Of a stretch of 64,000 bases of DNA, positions 47,760 through 60,300 are shown piece by piece. The notes below the pieces were generated by a model that made no database searches, was not told the origin of the DNA, and was given only the letters and a program-made list of their open reading frames with translations. Source of the stretch: Agrocybe praecox (Eukaryota; Basidiomycota; Agaricomycetes; Agaricales; Agrocybaceae). Location of the stretch: contig OZ024850.1 in the NCBI GenBank assembly GCA_964017145.1, forward strand, positions 1,155,618 to 1,219,617, written 5' to 3'. Numbering within the stretch: position 1 is the first letter of the stretch; each line of letters starts with the position of its first letter. The position numbers and the translations under genes were made by a program.

Positions 47760-48142
47760 TTTTAATGTATTACCCGTCCCATTTATGTATGTCAACCAAA
47801 CGTCAACTGTGAACATTGTGAACGGCGGATTTAAATAAACTGTTTAACGGAGACGCGTCGATGTTGAAATCCACATGCCACCCTGGGTTGAGTCTCGTGA
47901 CCGTGCTGGGTTGCATGCGGCAGGACCCCGTGATGAGATGTGCCATGTTGTAGGCGTGCCGGAGTGCCGGGGGCGTTCATTTGCAAAAAAGGAAAGGGTG
48001 TTCAGGGTCCTGCTTGCATCGTGGTGTTGGAAATGTGCATGAGTTGATTTTTATTTCTTGTCAATTGCTTTGTCGCTGTCCTCTTTTGCTTTCGTTGTTG
48101 TCGTTTTCTTTTTCTTTTTCTCTTCGTTCTCAACAACAAACG
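47760..48142. promoter_or_regulatory. intergenic region upstream of the Mps1-like kinase
   Basis: This 383 bp stretch ends in a long pyrimidine-rich tract (TTTTC and TTGTCG units near 48050-48130) just before the kinase ATG. Such CT-rich leaders are common before fungal transcription start sites. No other feature was seen. Confidence 0.5.
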
Positions 48143-51100
48143 ATGTCCGCAGAGCCTTCAACTTCGCCGCCACGAACACCGGGCGAACGGATTGCTCAGG
48201 CTTCACCGGAAGCCGCCAATACTCCAACCTCAGACGAGTCCTCAATCATCGAAGACCTCTCATTTGATTACATATTCGACGACGCCGGAAATATTGTACG
48301 GCTTTCAAAAGGCTCCTCCAAATCGAATCATTCGTCACCACCAACGCCCCAGGAGGTCCTGAAACCTGAACCACCCGGTCCTAAATCACCTTCACCAGAT
48401 TTACTATCACCAGCCCGGAGGGTCTCACTCTCGCGTTCAGAAAGCGCGTTCCCAGTTCTATTAGGAGCTGGAGCTGGAACACTATCAACTACAGCAGCGG
48501 TGCAGAATGATAAACCAGCTAGGTCGTTCCAAAGGGTCGCGTCCGGGCCTGCTATCTCCAGCACCTCATCATATCTAGCACCCACCGTCTCTTCACTATC
48601 GAAACCACGCGCCGCTGCTCGTCGGATAACGATGGAAGACTCCCGTGAGCGACACGACTCCATTGGAACGTCCAGGGCAGCTCGACAGACTCTCGATTCC
48701 AACATCAATGCGTATACATTGCAAGAGGAGAAAGAGAACATCAATGAAGCTGACGATCAACCTTACATGCTGTCGACAGCGGCGGCAGCTTCAAAACTGC
48801 AGCCTAGAAATTCGCCACCTCTTGTCACACGCTCTGTGTCGTCCACTGCCACCCGAGTGACAGCTGCGAGAGCGTATCTAGTGAATGGTAGTAGTAGCAC
48901 TAGCGCGATAAGCAGGCCACTCGAGGTGGCAGTGCCACAACGCGAACGCGTGCCACCCGTTCCGCATCCACGACAGATCATGCCAGGCCCCAACAGGGCT
49001 GGTCGAATTATGAAATCGACTTCTGCATCGAAGTACAGTCTATCCAACTACGACCGTATCTCAGAGGTTGAGAGTAGCGATTATGAAAATGGTAGGGGCC
49101 GGCAGTCACCCATGGGAATACCGACGCCTGGTGATGAAACCGAACCCGAGGATGAGCCGTTTAGCGCCGTTGACGCTGCTAACGTTCCATTACCGTCCTC
49201 TGGTCCTTCTGGTTCTTTACGTACACGTACTCAAACAAACTCAGGCTTGAGCATAAACCCTGTTTCTGGTCCAGCAGCTCTTTTGCAAGTCAGTGCAACC
49301 CGTCCAAGACGTTCTGCGAGTTTGAGTGATGCTCTAAGTGAGTTGATTGTTTATCACTCAATCTACTGTTTCTTACCCTTTTCTTCTCAGATAACGATGA
49401 TTACCACCTACAAGTTCAACAGCAGTATCAGAATCCCAGTTCTCGACCTGGTACTAGCCTTGGTATACTTATCTTCGTTTAATGCTATTCTTGCTCCAAG
49501 CTTAACCAGTATGATTTTCAAGGTCTGAATAACGATGGGTCGGGAGCTCGAAGGATTACAACGCAGCAACGAGAGAGACAGGATCAGGAAGTTCGCGCGG
49601 AGTATAAGCGTAATTGTCTGGTTTTATTATAAACTTGTTAAACTACTTACAGTAAGTGACTAGAACAAGAAGAAGTCGACCGTCAGTCGCCTTCACCCAC
49701 TCACAATCAAGCGCAATCGTCAAGGCCGACTTATGGACACAGACGTCGAGACTCAGATACTTTGCGCAATGTTGCACCCCCCTTGTCCGCAACTTCGGTT
49801 GGGTCTCCTACTGTCGTGGAGTACCAAAGACGGTCATCTCCTTCACTCCGCCTTGGGACACGTTATTCACCCCCAAACACGCTTGTCAAAGGTCGTAACT
49901 CACCTCCAGTTTCTAAAGGACGCGTATCACCACCAACGAAAGGCCGCTTATCGCCTCCTGCTGCAAGTAATGTCGGTGCTGGACGCGAAGTTGCAAGACA
50001 TCGGAGGAGTCCAACAGCCCCGGAACCATCTTCGTTAAGAGAGTCTGAGCAGCAGCAGCAACCGACTGGAAAGACTTGGGCTGGCGCGGGTGGAGAGAGA
50101 GGAACTACGAGAGAAGAAGACTACGAATATGAAAGGGAGCGGGAAAAAGAGAGGGAAAGGGAACGAGAACGAGATAGGCGGACTCATCAGTCTCATATGT
50201 CTTTGCAATATGTGGCACAGCAACCGCAATACTCCCAGTCAATGCCAGCTTTAGCTGCACAAGGTCAAATGTCAGCCGCTGCTGCCCAAAGACATCATAT
50301 CGTCGTAGGTGTCATATACATCCATATAACTTAAATTATTCACTCAATGGGATTTACCAGGTCAACAAAAAGGCTTACGCTCGGCTTGACATCATTGGAA
50401 AAGGTGGTTCATCGCGCGTTTATCGTGTGCTGAACAACGCCAATGAGTTGTATGCCATCAAGCGTGTCTCGTTAGACAAGACGGACGCAGAGACTATGAG
50501 CGGTTACATGAACGAAATTGCTTTGCTGAAGCGTTTGGAGGGAAACAGTCGTATTATTAGGTTAATTGACAGTGAACTCAGACCGGGACCTGGCGGTAGT
50601 AAAGGACATTTATTGCTTGTCATGGAGTGCGGTGAAATCGACTTGGCTAGGCTATTGCAAGAGCAGATGCGGGACCCATTGAACATGGTGTGGGTGGCTT
50701 ATTATTGGCAACAGGTTTGTCGTATTTCGTTTGCGTAAAGTGGACTGCGCTCAACTTGCTCATTGTCGTAGATGCTTCAAGCAGTCCATGTCATCCACGA
50801 GGAGAAAATCGTGCATTCAGATTTGAAGCCTGCCAATTTTGTGTTAGTTCGCGGTCAGCTCAAGTTAATCGACTTCGGTATCGCCAATGCTATTGCGAAC
50901 GATACGACAAATATTCAACGAGACCATCAGGTTTGTTTCACTCATGTCGCTCACGATTCTTCGTTTTACTAAACAAACGTCTTTGTAGATTGGTACCGTT
51001 AACTACATGAGTCCAGAAGCCATTGAACTCCCCGACGGCATGCGCAGGCTCAAAGTTGGTCGCCCATCCGATGTCTGGTCATTAGGCTGCATTCTATATC

Positions 51101-51695
51101 AAATGATATATGGATATCCGCCCTTCCATCACCTCAAAGTTTACCAAAAAATGAAGGCAATCCCGGATGGCACTCATGTTATTCACTTCGACCAATTTGC
51201 TACCCCGGTTGCACCATCTCCTAGGACTTCAATGTCCGACTCACAGGGACAGGCTGATCCACCGAAGAAGTTGGATCACTTGAAAGTGCGAGTGAGGAAG
51301 GATGTCATCGAGAGCATGAAGAAATGCTTGCTTCGTGACCCCAAAGCAAGGGCAACGATCCCCGAACTTTTGGATCACAAATGGTTGTCCATGGAAGAAC
51401 GTGAGTTGTATTTCCGGTGTCTCTTATGTCGGACACTGCTTATTAGTCTCTTTAGCCACGTTGAAAGCGGACGAAACCATTATCAATCCATACTACATGG
51501 GGCAACTATTGGAGTATGGTATGAAATTGCAGTCCCAACAAAACGCAGAAATAGAAATGGATCCCGATTTCTTGTTGAAGGAGGCTGAGGTATTTTCTCT
51601 CTGTTTATTTCATAAATTTCATTTTTAAAACAATTTTACAGCGTCTTGTACAAGAGCTGAAAACCCTTCTGGCCGATCCACCTGCTTCATCGTGA
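48143..51695 (+). CDS. MPS1: Mps1/TTK-type dual-specificity protein kinase, spindle checkpoint
   Basis: Kinase of the spindle assembly checkpoint and spindle-pole duplication. The start [19 protein letters not shown] opens a low-complexity regulatory region of about 600 residues, rich in Ser, Pro and charged repeats (an RE/KE-rich stretch near 50130-50175). The kinase domain begins near 50360: [20 protein letters not shown] (Gly loop), YAIKRVSL (VAIK-type Lys), [13 protein letters not shown] (C-helix Glu), and [16 protein letters not shown]. Then come [20 protein letters not shown] with HSDLKPAN, the Mps1 form of [13 protein letters not shown] with DFG, and [16 protein letters not shown] in the activation loop. 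[20 protein letters not shown] and [17 protein letters not shown] complete the domain. The tail ends [13 protein letters not shown] with the stop at 51693-51695. About nine introns. The HSDLKPAN and [10 protein letters not shown] motifs separate it from other kinases. Confidence 0.92.
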
Positions 51696-53256
51696 TATAT
51701 TTTCTTCCTTGCATTGAAAACACCCCATAGATTTTTCATCGGACACTGGGCTCGCCTGTCTATTGCTTTTTTCGCTATCTTCCAGTCCCTCACCTTGGTT
51801 ACCACTCCTGAAGCATGGACATTCTGAATTGGGGCCTCGGCTGAGTGTCTGTTGTGCTTTGTGTTTGTACAAACAAATCATCTGTATGGTTTCCTTGCAT
51901 GTCTCTGCATCATCCTTTTCGTTCATTCTCACCAATTTTCATGATATGCACCCTCCTTTTCATTACTGCACGTTCGGGTTAAAACCCTTATGCCTCATGG
52001 TTTCAAATAACTATTCGTTCCTCGTATCCTATTCATCATATCTACGTCCAAAGCTTGACCACGTCCGCATCATTCCACCCTCATTCCATCACCCTCCATT
52101 TCTGCAAAAGCCCCATTCAAAAGCATTTTATTCTATTTTCCTTAGTCTGTACCGATATACCTTCTCAATTCAGGGCAATTTATTCTCATTTCCTATTTCT
52201 CACTTTGAGATCCTGTCGAGGTTCTTGTTTTCACTTTCGCTCTTTTCGTCGTCTTGCTGTCGTGTTATATTGAATTGGATCGGGAATATTGCTATCTTCT
52301 GGCATTAAATATGTTTGTACGATATCATAGTCTTGTGTATTACTCCCCGAATGCAAATTATTTATTTCATCGAACCCCATTTCGACAGCGGATGGTACTT
52401 TTTTCTCTTCCTCTTCATCCCGAAGGCTGACTGGTGAGTAAATTCTTTCCCGACCCGAGACTTTTATCATCGATTTATTATTACTCACCGATATTTTTAC
52501 TTTGCCAAGCCTTCTCAGTGCAGTGGTTTCACTCAACGCGACTGGTCGATGCATCATTCAAATTTGTTGCCTATGTGCACCTCTGGTTTTTGGCGTTGCG
52601 CCCACTGCCAACGTCAACGGATTTCTCGCCTCCGATTGCCAAATGCCCACCACAATTGTGATATCCATCGGATTAATTGTTTTCTACCAATACTGATACT
52701 TTCTTGATCATGATGGTAGTAACGGGTCAATTGCAAGAGCTTAACACACTCTACCGCGCAATTGAGGTCGCTGATGGGGACTGACGTTTCTTCCCAGATC
52801 AGCTATAACTTTCAAGCTATTGGCTGTGTCGTTAGGTCGACTCAGCGCCCAATGCTATTGTTGGTCTAATTTTAGCTTGCTCCTGCGTGCTTTACAGATG
52901 AAAATAATTCCAGATAGCAGTGCGTCTTTTATTCAAATTCTGTAACAAGATATTTGCGGCTCAGAATTTATGATTACCTTTTTTGAAATAGGTAGGTGTA
53001 TCAAGAAGGAACCTTTCCAAGACGAAACAAAAACATACGAATTCCAAGCTCCAGTTACCTCGATACGTATACTTTGGACGGATGGGAAAGGATTGTCAAT
53101 CATTAAAGGGACAAATTTAGCCCTGCCAAACTTGACATAGACAAGCGCGCGGCGAAGTCAGTGACATTACTTGCTGTCGATGCTGCACAAGTTCAGCGCT
53201 GTCTGTCTGGGCAGGTAGACTTCAATTGCGTATAGGCTCGGTAGAGCAGGATTTCC

Positions 53257-53263
53257 TATAAAG
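53257..53263 (+). promoter_or_regulatory. TATA box of the small secreted protein gene
   Basis: TATAAAG sits about 30 bp before a CT-rich tract, a layout typical of strongly transcribed fungal genes. The coding start is 259 bp downstream, leaving room for a spliced leader. Confidence 0.5.
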
Positions 53264-53400
53264 AGGGTGTCGAATTCAGCCACCAACTTTATCATTCGTT
53301 CTTCAGCTTCTTTCTCTTCTCTACTTTCGTTCTCTTCTATCGCCTGGCCAGGTAGCCTTTAATCTTCTTTACACCGACAATCTTTTGCTTTTTTGCACAG

Positions 53401-53470
53401 GTTTGTTTCTGTCCTTGTTGAAGCTCTTGTTTATTCGATATTTACTTTTTTTTTCTTGCTTTCTTTCTAG
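53401..53470 (+). other. possible 5'UTR intron
   Basis: A 70 bp stretch begins GTTTGT and ends in a long pyrimidine run and TTTCTAG, 51 bp before the ATG at 53522. It has the form of a leader intron; only transcript data can confirm it. Confidence 0.4.
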
Positions 53471-53521
53471 CACTCAATTCTTGTTAATTTTTTGAAAAAA
53501 TCTCCTATCACTCTTTAAAAA

Positions 53522-54190
53522 ATGTTCGCCAAGCTCGTCAAAGTTGTCGCCGTCGCTTCTGCTCTGGTCGCAGGTGTTGCCGCTAGACCTCATGCCGTTA
53601 ACAGACTGAGTAATTATATCTTCATTGATTGTCGAGCTTCCTATTTTTGACAACATCGAATAGCCGCCCGTGGCGATATCTCCTTCAACAACTGGGGAGG
53701 CTACTCTTCCTTCGGAAACTTCGATGATTTCTACGGATCCGACAACTTCATCGGCTCCGTCTCCTCCCAGACGCTCGTCACTGAGCAATCCCAGGAACTC
53801 GTTTGCCACACTGAGTCCATCGAGATTGTCCAACAACGCCTCCTCGTCTTGCAGGAGATGGCCAAGAGGATCATCACCGAGCAAGTGTGCGAAGTCGAGA
53901 CTCAGACTGTGGTGTTCGAGCAGTTCCACGCAAGCCTTGGACTCTTCAGCCACGACCTCCGCCGTACCTCTGGCCACCACGTCGGATTCGACTCCTCCAT
54001 CTCCAGCCACTTCAGCGATATCACCGAGTCCGATGGATCCCTTTCTAACACCGACTTCGGATTCTCCGGCCACGATCTTGGATCGCACACTGTCGTCGTT
54101 GGTGGCTCCAACTGGGATGACTCTACCTCGCCCTCTTCCGTCGGCGCTGCTTACAGTGCTGCTCGTGGCGCCTTCTACAGCTCGTACTAA
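53522..54190 (+). CDS. small secreted protein, basidiomycete-specific, function unknown
   Basis: A protein of about 200 residues with a clear signal peptide (MFAKLVKVVAVASALVAGVAA). The first intron follows AVNRL and ends at 53664 or so, continuing as ARGDISFNNWGGYSSFGNFDD. The middle part (VCHTESIEIVQQRLLVLQEM, AKRIITEQVCEVETQTVVFEQF) looks helical with paired Cys. The C-terminal part is Ser-, Gly- and Asp-rich (GHHVGFDSSISSHFSDI, DFGFSGHDLG) and ends ARGAFYSSY with the stop at 54188-54190. I recall similar unnamed proteins in mushrooms but no known function. The strong TATA box, CT-rich leader and heavily C-ending codons suggest high expression. It may be a cell-surface or matrix protein; that is inference. 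Confidence 0.8.
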
Positions 54191-54650
54191 TCGCATTCGT
54201 AGGTGAGCATGGCCTTTCTTCATAACAAAGTCATACTAATTCGCCTTTTCTCTTGATTAGTAACATAGATTCACCCTGGCATACACGCGCATTGCATGTT
54301 TCATTGTGATTGTGAATGATACCCACAGTTGGCATATGGAGGTTCGGTAGAGTAGAGTTATATCCCTTTTAATTCGCCTGGTTTCCTGTCTGTTTGTTTA
54401 TATATTTTGGGCCTTGGGAAGTTTTAAAAAAAGCTCGCTCAAGGTTGTTGGTGTAATTTTGATTTTCGGTAGAAGAACGAAATAGATCCCTCGTGTTCTT
54501 GAGGTCTTTTGTCGAGAATTTTCCATGCTCGATCCAGAAAAGCGTTATCCTTTGCCCATGAAGGGTGATACAGCTAAGTTACAACGGAACTTACAACGGC
54601 GTTGGTGATATACTATATGAATAAAGGAAATCGTCGTAAAAATGCCCCGT
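54191..54650. terminator. convergent 3' flanks
   Basis: This 460 bp stretch lies between the stop of the small secreted protein and the stop of LIA1 on the other strand. GT...AG borders near 54204 to 54260 would fit a 3'UTR intron of the secreted protein gene. Nothing else was seen. Confidence 0.3.
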
Positions 54651-55935
54651 CTATGCAACCGTAACAGGTGTAGAAGATCCAAGCGCATTGGCATACTGGA
54701 ATTCGCCAGAATTTTCGTGCTAGAGATAGGAAAAGTTGTAAATTACGCATGCTTGTCCACAGGCGAGAAGTTCATACCTCCCACATATCGATGGCGATCT
54801 GGCAGCTTTCACGTACAACTCTCGGTGCGTCTTCTTTGTTCATCCACTCACGAAGGTGGGGCAACACATCCGGTGTCGCGATCCCACCTAAAGCTTCTGC
54901 AGCTTCGTGTCGAACCATATCTGATTCATTTTTGTCCTCGAGGACTTTGAGGAGAGATGGAATAGAATGAGGATCAAGGAGTTGTCCGAATATGAAAGCA
55001 ATTTCGTGCCTTGATAAAATTGAGTCAGTCATTATAACATTTACATATAAAGGATAAAAGTTACTTGAAGAGAGCACTGTCGTCTGCGAATCCTGAAGCA
55101 AGAGCGTCGACGGCTGCCGGTGTGCCAATGTTGCGGAGAGCAAACATAGCACGGTAACGCTTGAAGAGAGGGATATTCGTATCAATGAGTTCTTTCCTTA
55201 GGCGCTCGACGTTTTCCTCGGATTTTTCTTCAGCCTTAGCTGGCCCACGAAGCAGTCCAGATGTTGCAGGTGCAGGATCGATGGATGTATAAAGTCTGGC
55301 AAGAAAGGCATCAACAAAGAACCATACTGACAATTAGAACGGAGAATTCTTACGGTACAGTTTCTTCCTTCAGCGAGGCATAGTGTTTTTTGCCTTCTTC
55401 AGAGTTGTCCCACTCGATCTTGTCAATTGCAATTTCGCATGTTTCCCTTACGCTTCGTTCGGGATCCTTGGAAAATTCTTTAAGGATAGGAACAGATGTT
55501 GGATCGGAGATAGCTCCCATGGCTTCTGCAGCCTAGAGACGAGATCTGGGTTAATATCTATCGTTCGCTGGGAAGAGTACAGTTGATGAAACTCACTTCA
55601 TGCCGCACCATAGGATCTTCAGACGTATCCCTCAACACTGATTCCAAAGCTGGTAGGGCTGACGTATTCTTTATCTGCCCCAGACAGTACGCAAGTTCAT
55701 GTTTTAGTAGGGCTGATTGATCCTTGAATCCTTGAAATTTAAAATTTAATCAGACGAAACCCATACGGACTAAATTGATCATACCTTTTGCGATAATTTG
55801 GACGGATTCTTCGGATTTCAAGGACTTGAGGGTGAATAGGGCACGGAAACGGGTATGTAGTGCAGCGTCGCCATTTTTGTTGAGGAGACAATCTTCAAGA
55901 GCTTGAAGCTCTGTGGGAGAGACAACGATAGCCAT
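54651..55935 (-). CDS. LIA1: deoxyhypusine hydroxylase
   Basis: Di-iron HEAT-repeat enzyme that completes hypusine synthesis on eIF5A. The start at 55935 reads [19 protein letters not shown]. Eight short HEAT-like repeats carry the four iron-binding His-Glu pairs, two in each half: [10 protein letters not shown] and RHEAAEAMGA, then HEIAFIFGQ and [10 protein letters not shown]. The halves are joined by an acidic linker ([20 protein letters not shown]). The last exon joins MWE to [16 protein letters not shown] and ends TPVTVA, stop 54651-54653. The length of about 325 residues and the duplicated architecture match the family exactly. Five exons are inferred. The gene diverges from MRT4 with only 82 bp between the start codons, so the two probably share a promoter and are co-regulated with translation capacity. 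Confidence 0.95.
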
Positions 55936-56017
55936 GATATGATCGACAACGGTCGAAGATTGATTTTTGAGCGGACTTTAAAAATTATATCATCCCTCCC
56001 CTTCCACCCCCTCCACC
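55936..56017. promoter_or_regulatory. 82 bp bidirectional promoter between LIA1 and MRT4
   Basis: The start codons of the two genes face away from each other with only 82 bp between them. It has CT-rich sequence toward MRT4 and no clear TATA box. Both leaders must be very short or overlapping. Confidence 0.6.
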
Positions 56018-57018
56018 ATGCCGAAGTCGAAACGTTCAAAAGTCGGTCAGTTACCGACCTGTAATATATTTATTTCACTTGAAAACTGAGTCCTGCAATG
56101 TGTCTTAGTATCCCTCACAAAAGTCTCCAAGAAGACCAAGGAGCACAAAAATGCCATGATGACTGAGGTTTGTCTGGATTGATCGCCAAAATGACTTTTG
56201 TTCTGATGTCTGGAAAAATAGGTGCAAGCCAATGCAGACAAGTGGAGGTACTGCTGGCTATTTGAAGTTGGTTCTATGCGCAATGCCCACTTGAAAACCG
56301 TACGAAAGTTATGGAAAGAGTACGCCGAAAATTTTTTGGGCCTTGGCGCGTAGCGCTGATCAAATTTTTATTTAGCTCAGGGAGGTTATTCTTTGGTCGG
56401 GGTGCAGTCATGGCGAAGGCATTGGGAACCACAGATGCTGAGGAGCACAGGCTAGGCCTCTCGAAGTTAGCTCAGGTGTGTCTAGATATTTTTTTCCTCG
56501 CCTTCTTGAGCTGATCGCGTATGTTGTTATATCAGCAAATAAAAGGTCAAGTCGGTTTATTCTTCACCGATACAGAACCACAGGAAGTCATTGAATGGTT
56601 TGCCGACTTCCAACAACCCGATTATGCTCGCGCAGGCAACATTGCAACCCGCACGGTAGTCCTACCCGTTGGACCTGTTCTACGACACCACTCCGATCCT
56701 CCAGAACCCTTCCCCCATAACGAAGATCCCCAGCTAAGGAAACTTGGGTTAACTACATCCATGGTCAAAGGTGTACCGACATTAACCGCTCCCCACAAAC
56801 TATGCACAAAAGGCAAAGCCCTCACGAGCGAGCAGGCCCAACTTCTAAAACTCACAGGTGTGAGAATGGTCGCTTTCCGCGTCGGCCTCCTCTCCCGATG
56901 GGACTCAACGACAGGGGAAGTTATTCAGATTGAGGGCGGAGGTTTGACTGAGGAAGAAAGGGGTGTCGCAGGTGACGATGAGGAGGGCGACGCTGAGGAC
57001 GCTGAGATGAGTGAATAG
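56018..57018 (+). CDS. MRT4: ribosome assembly factor, P0-like protein of the pre-60S particle
   Basis: Nucleolar assembly factor that occupies the P0 (uL10) site on pre-60S ribosomes until it is exchanged. Exon 1 (MPKSKRSKV) is followed by SLTKVSKKTKEHKNAMMTE. The core uL10 fold has WRYCWLFEVGSMRNAHLKTV, spliced through a short intron (LWK-DSGRLFFGRGAVMAKALG), then QIKGQVGLFFTDTEPQEVI, YARAGNIATRTVVLPVGPV and GVPTLTAPHKLCTKGKAL. TSEQAQLLKLTGVRMVAFRV follows. An acidic tail (DDEEGDAEDAEMSE) ends at 57016-57018. Unlike P0 it lacks the C-terminal P-protein peptide, as expected for Mrt4. Length about 240 residues. Divergent from LIA1. Confidence 0.93.
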
Positions 57019-57351
57019 ACTGTCTACTATTCGTCCTTGTTTTGCCTTCTTTTTTCCATGTACTATATCTTCATCTCTAGCGTCTATTCTGGTGCATAAT
57101 AGATTATCGCGCCTTGTGATACCTTGACTTTTTTTAAGTGAGAAATAATCAACTACCATGTGTGCGTTAGTGTCGATCATACGGCACAGGCCATTGCCAC
57201 GCGAAATGGCGCCAAATCTTTGCCAATTTCGCCCACGTTCTCGTGTGTACGCGTTCACGGCTTGCATCTTTTATCGTTCCACATCTCTCACTTATAACAT
57301 CTGTGGGCGGCTTAGAAGTATTTCCGGCAGCCCATTTCCGGCCTTGACCAT
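57019..57351. promoter_or_regulatory. intergenic region upstream of dipeptidyl-peptidase V
   Basis: This 333 bp stretch holds the MRT4 3' flank and the promoter of the next plus-strand gene. No distinct motif was recognised. Confidence 0.35.
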
Positions 57352-60300
57352 ATGAGGTTCCCTTTCGCGTTCTTGGGTCTCGCGACCCAGATTCCAAGCC
57401 AAGTTCCCTTGCAGCAATCCTCCACCAACCCGAAAAATATGGCAGTTCCGAGTAGTAAGGCTTTCAGCTTCAAGGAAGGGTCAGATATCTTCGCGCCGAA
57501 GGACCTGGTGAGCTCACGATACGCCCAACTGTTTTGAGATGGACCTTGACTTGTTCGTAGGTTCAACTTGGACGCCCAGGAACTGCAGTTTCGAATGATG
57601 TGGGAGACCTTGCATTCATCCCATACAGCAAGTTCTCCTTTGAGGACAAGAAGTAGTTATATCTTTCTTGATCTAAGCGCGTCTTTCTATTCTCATATTC
57701 GCGTCTACAGGAATAAGAAATCCATCTTCGTTGTTACTCTCGATCCAAATGCAGATGGCAAAATCATACAAATACCAGTGCGTTATCGATCGACACAGCC
57801 AGATTGTACTGTAAACTCAATCTCACACGATATAGTTCGAGAAAGGCGGAGATACCTTCTGGTTGTCGTCAAGCACCATTGCACATGCTGTTGAGGGCGA
57901 AACAGACACGGAGCTATACGCCTACGAGATTGCAGACGACGCTGCCGAAGGTGATGAAGTTAATCCTTACACCTCTCCGGCAAAGATTGGGTCTATCCCA
58001 AGCAAGACAGCAGGCAACTTCCGGTACAACGCAAAGACTGGCAACCTCGTCTTTTCGGCGCAAGTGTATGCAGACGGCAACCTGAGCACCGTTGCTAAAC
58101 AGGATAAGGAATGGGAAGATCGGGGAAATAGCGCGTTCGTATACGACGCGACATACGTCAGGCATTGGGATGTGTGGCAGGGTAATAAAGGCCCCCAGCT
58201 CTTTAGCATCCAGCTGAAAAATGAAAATGGCGTTTGGACGACTGGGAGTGATGTGAAGAGTCCCTTGCAAGGAACAAAACATGTATGTCATAAAACCTTG
58301 ATCATCACAAATCGTCCCGAAGTTCTCAGTTCTTTAACTAGTATACTCCCGTCGAACCTTTTGGTGGAACAGACGACTTTGACGTTTCTGATACTCATAT
58401 TGTCTATACCTCAAAAGATCCGGAGCTTCCAGAGGCATGGCATACGAAGCAGAACGTGAGTGACATGTTTCTCCGAATGCTCCCGTTTGACCTTACTAAC
58501 GAGCTTGAATGATTTGTCTTAGACGTACATTGTTCCCATTAGCGGTGACGAGAAACCTGTCGAACTTACCTCCGGAAAGCAGGGTGCCATTCACAGCCCT
58601 GTCTTTAACACTCAAGGAACGAAAGTTGCCTGGCTGGAGTTGGACAAAGACGGATATGAGTCGGATCGGTACGTCTCTGTGTACCGGCTATAATTCGTAT
58701 GGGGATTAATGTCGAGATCACTATAGTGCCAAAATCGTTATCTATGATCTTGAGAAGAAAGTTAGATTTACAGTTACCCAGGACTGGGACCGCTCCCCAA
58801 GTGATTTGGCAGTGAGTGACTAGTAACACAGTCGTAAACTACACAAACTCATCTCTACCTAGTTTTCTCAAGATGATGATTTCATTTACTTGACTGCTGG
58901 CGATGAAGCCAAAATCAAAGTCTTCGCTCTTCCCGTTCCTCCAACACCTTCGCAGTCTGAAACTCACCCTAAATCGGACAAGAAGTTTACCACTCCTGTT
59001 GCCCTCACTCACAGCAAAGCGGCCTCTGGAATACAGACACTTCCAGGGGGGAAGGTTTTATTCAGCCAGTCCTCGCTCACGTCGCCGAACGACGTGTTTG
59101 TTGCTAGCAATCTCAAGTCCTTCGAAGCTGGCATCTTATCTGGCAATGCCGCCTCTGTTAAGCCAACGATTGATCAAATTACCAATCTTAGTACAGCCGA
59201 TCTGAAGGGCAAGAACCTCAGTGAAGGCGAAGAATTCTGGTTCACCGGGGCCCTTAACAAGAATGTCCAGGGCTGGGCCTTGAAGCCTAAAGGATGGAAA
59301 GCTGATGACAAGAAAAAGTGGCCCGGCGTCTTGTTGATCCATGGAGGTCAGTTCTTCTACGGGTGCATAAGAAAACCCCATTTTTACATTATTTCAATTA
59401 CTCTAGGTCCACAAGGCGCTTGGGAGGACCAGTGGTCAAACCGATGGAACCCCAATGGTAATGGTTTCTATGGATGCATCTCATTCAATTACCGAGGCTC
59501 AATGTTACTCTTCACAGTCTTTGCCCAGCAAGGTTACTTTGTGATCATGATTAATCCAACTGGCAGCACTACATTTGGACAAGGTACGTCAACTAGTTGC
59601 GTTACTATGAATCGTAGCTTTAACGACTCATCCATCACCTCTCCGCCGGTAACAGAATTTACCGACGCTATCGCCGAGGACTGGGGAGGCAAACCGTTCG
59701 TGGATATGATCAATGGCTGGAAGTTTGCGCTCGATAAATACCCAGAGGTGTGCCGTTCGGGCTCTAGTGACTGTTTTGAGTCATATATTTATGTTTGCTC
59801 TAGATCGACGGTGATCGTGCAGTAGCTGCAGGTGCTAGTTGGGGTGGATATGCAATCAAGTAAACTGTTTCCTTTTTGATACTGTGCGGCGCATGCTGAT
59901 GTCTCGATTTTAGCTGGATTCAAGGACATCCTGAATATGGATTCAACTTTAAAGTATGAATTGCTTTTTGTTTTATCAGCTATATACTAAAATATTGACG
60001 TTTAGGCTCTTGTTTGCCACGATGGTGTAAGAGAGTTGACTGCCGACTGTTAAAATTACCTGATCTTTCTTATTCAGGTCTTTGACTCTAACTACAATGG
60101 CTACAGCACTGACGAACTATTCTTCGTAAGTGTCCGTACATTGTATTGCTTCTACGCCACTGAATTCTCCCTCCCAGTTCAACCATGAATGGGGAGGGAG
60201 ACCATGGGATCCCAAGAGCAAGGCGTTATCGGAGAGGTAAGTAGTCCATTGGAACACTTGTTTACGTTTTCTATCAATTATTAACAATTTCCCTTCTTTC

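Larger units (their letters stand above)
51696..53521. promoter_or_regulatory. intergenic region with pyrimidine-rich tracts and the promoter of the next gene
   Basis: The first 600 bp after the kinase stop is T/C-rich on the plus strand. This makes long frames without stops (for example 51763-52308), but there is no family signal. The distal part holds the promoter of the small secreted protein: TATAAAG at 53257-53263, CT-rich leader sequence from about 53290, and a possible 5'UTR intron. Confidence 0.45.

Noticed and set aside
51763..52308. 181-codon plus-strand frame after the Mps1 gene
   Set aside because: Composition is T/C-rich, giving mostly Ser, Phe, Leu and Pro; this is typical of a pyrimidine-rich flank rather than a gene.
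52231..52557. 108-codon minus-strand frame (MMHRPVALSETTALRR...)
   Set aside because: Mixed-composition frame opposite the pyrimidine-rich strand; no homology and no promoter or splice evidence.
53474..54223. 249-codon minus-strand frame opposite the small secreted protein
   Set aside because: Shadow of the C-ending codon bias of the real plus-strand gene, which has a signal peptide, a TATA box and an intron.
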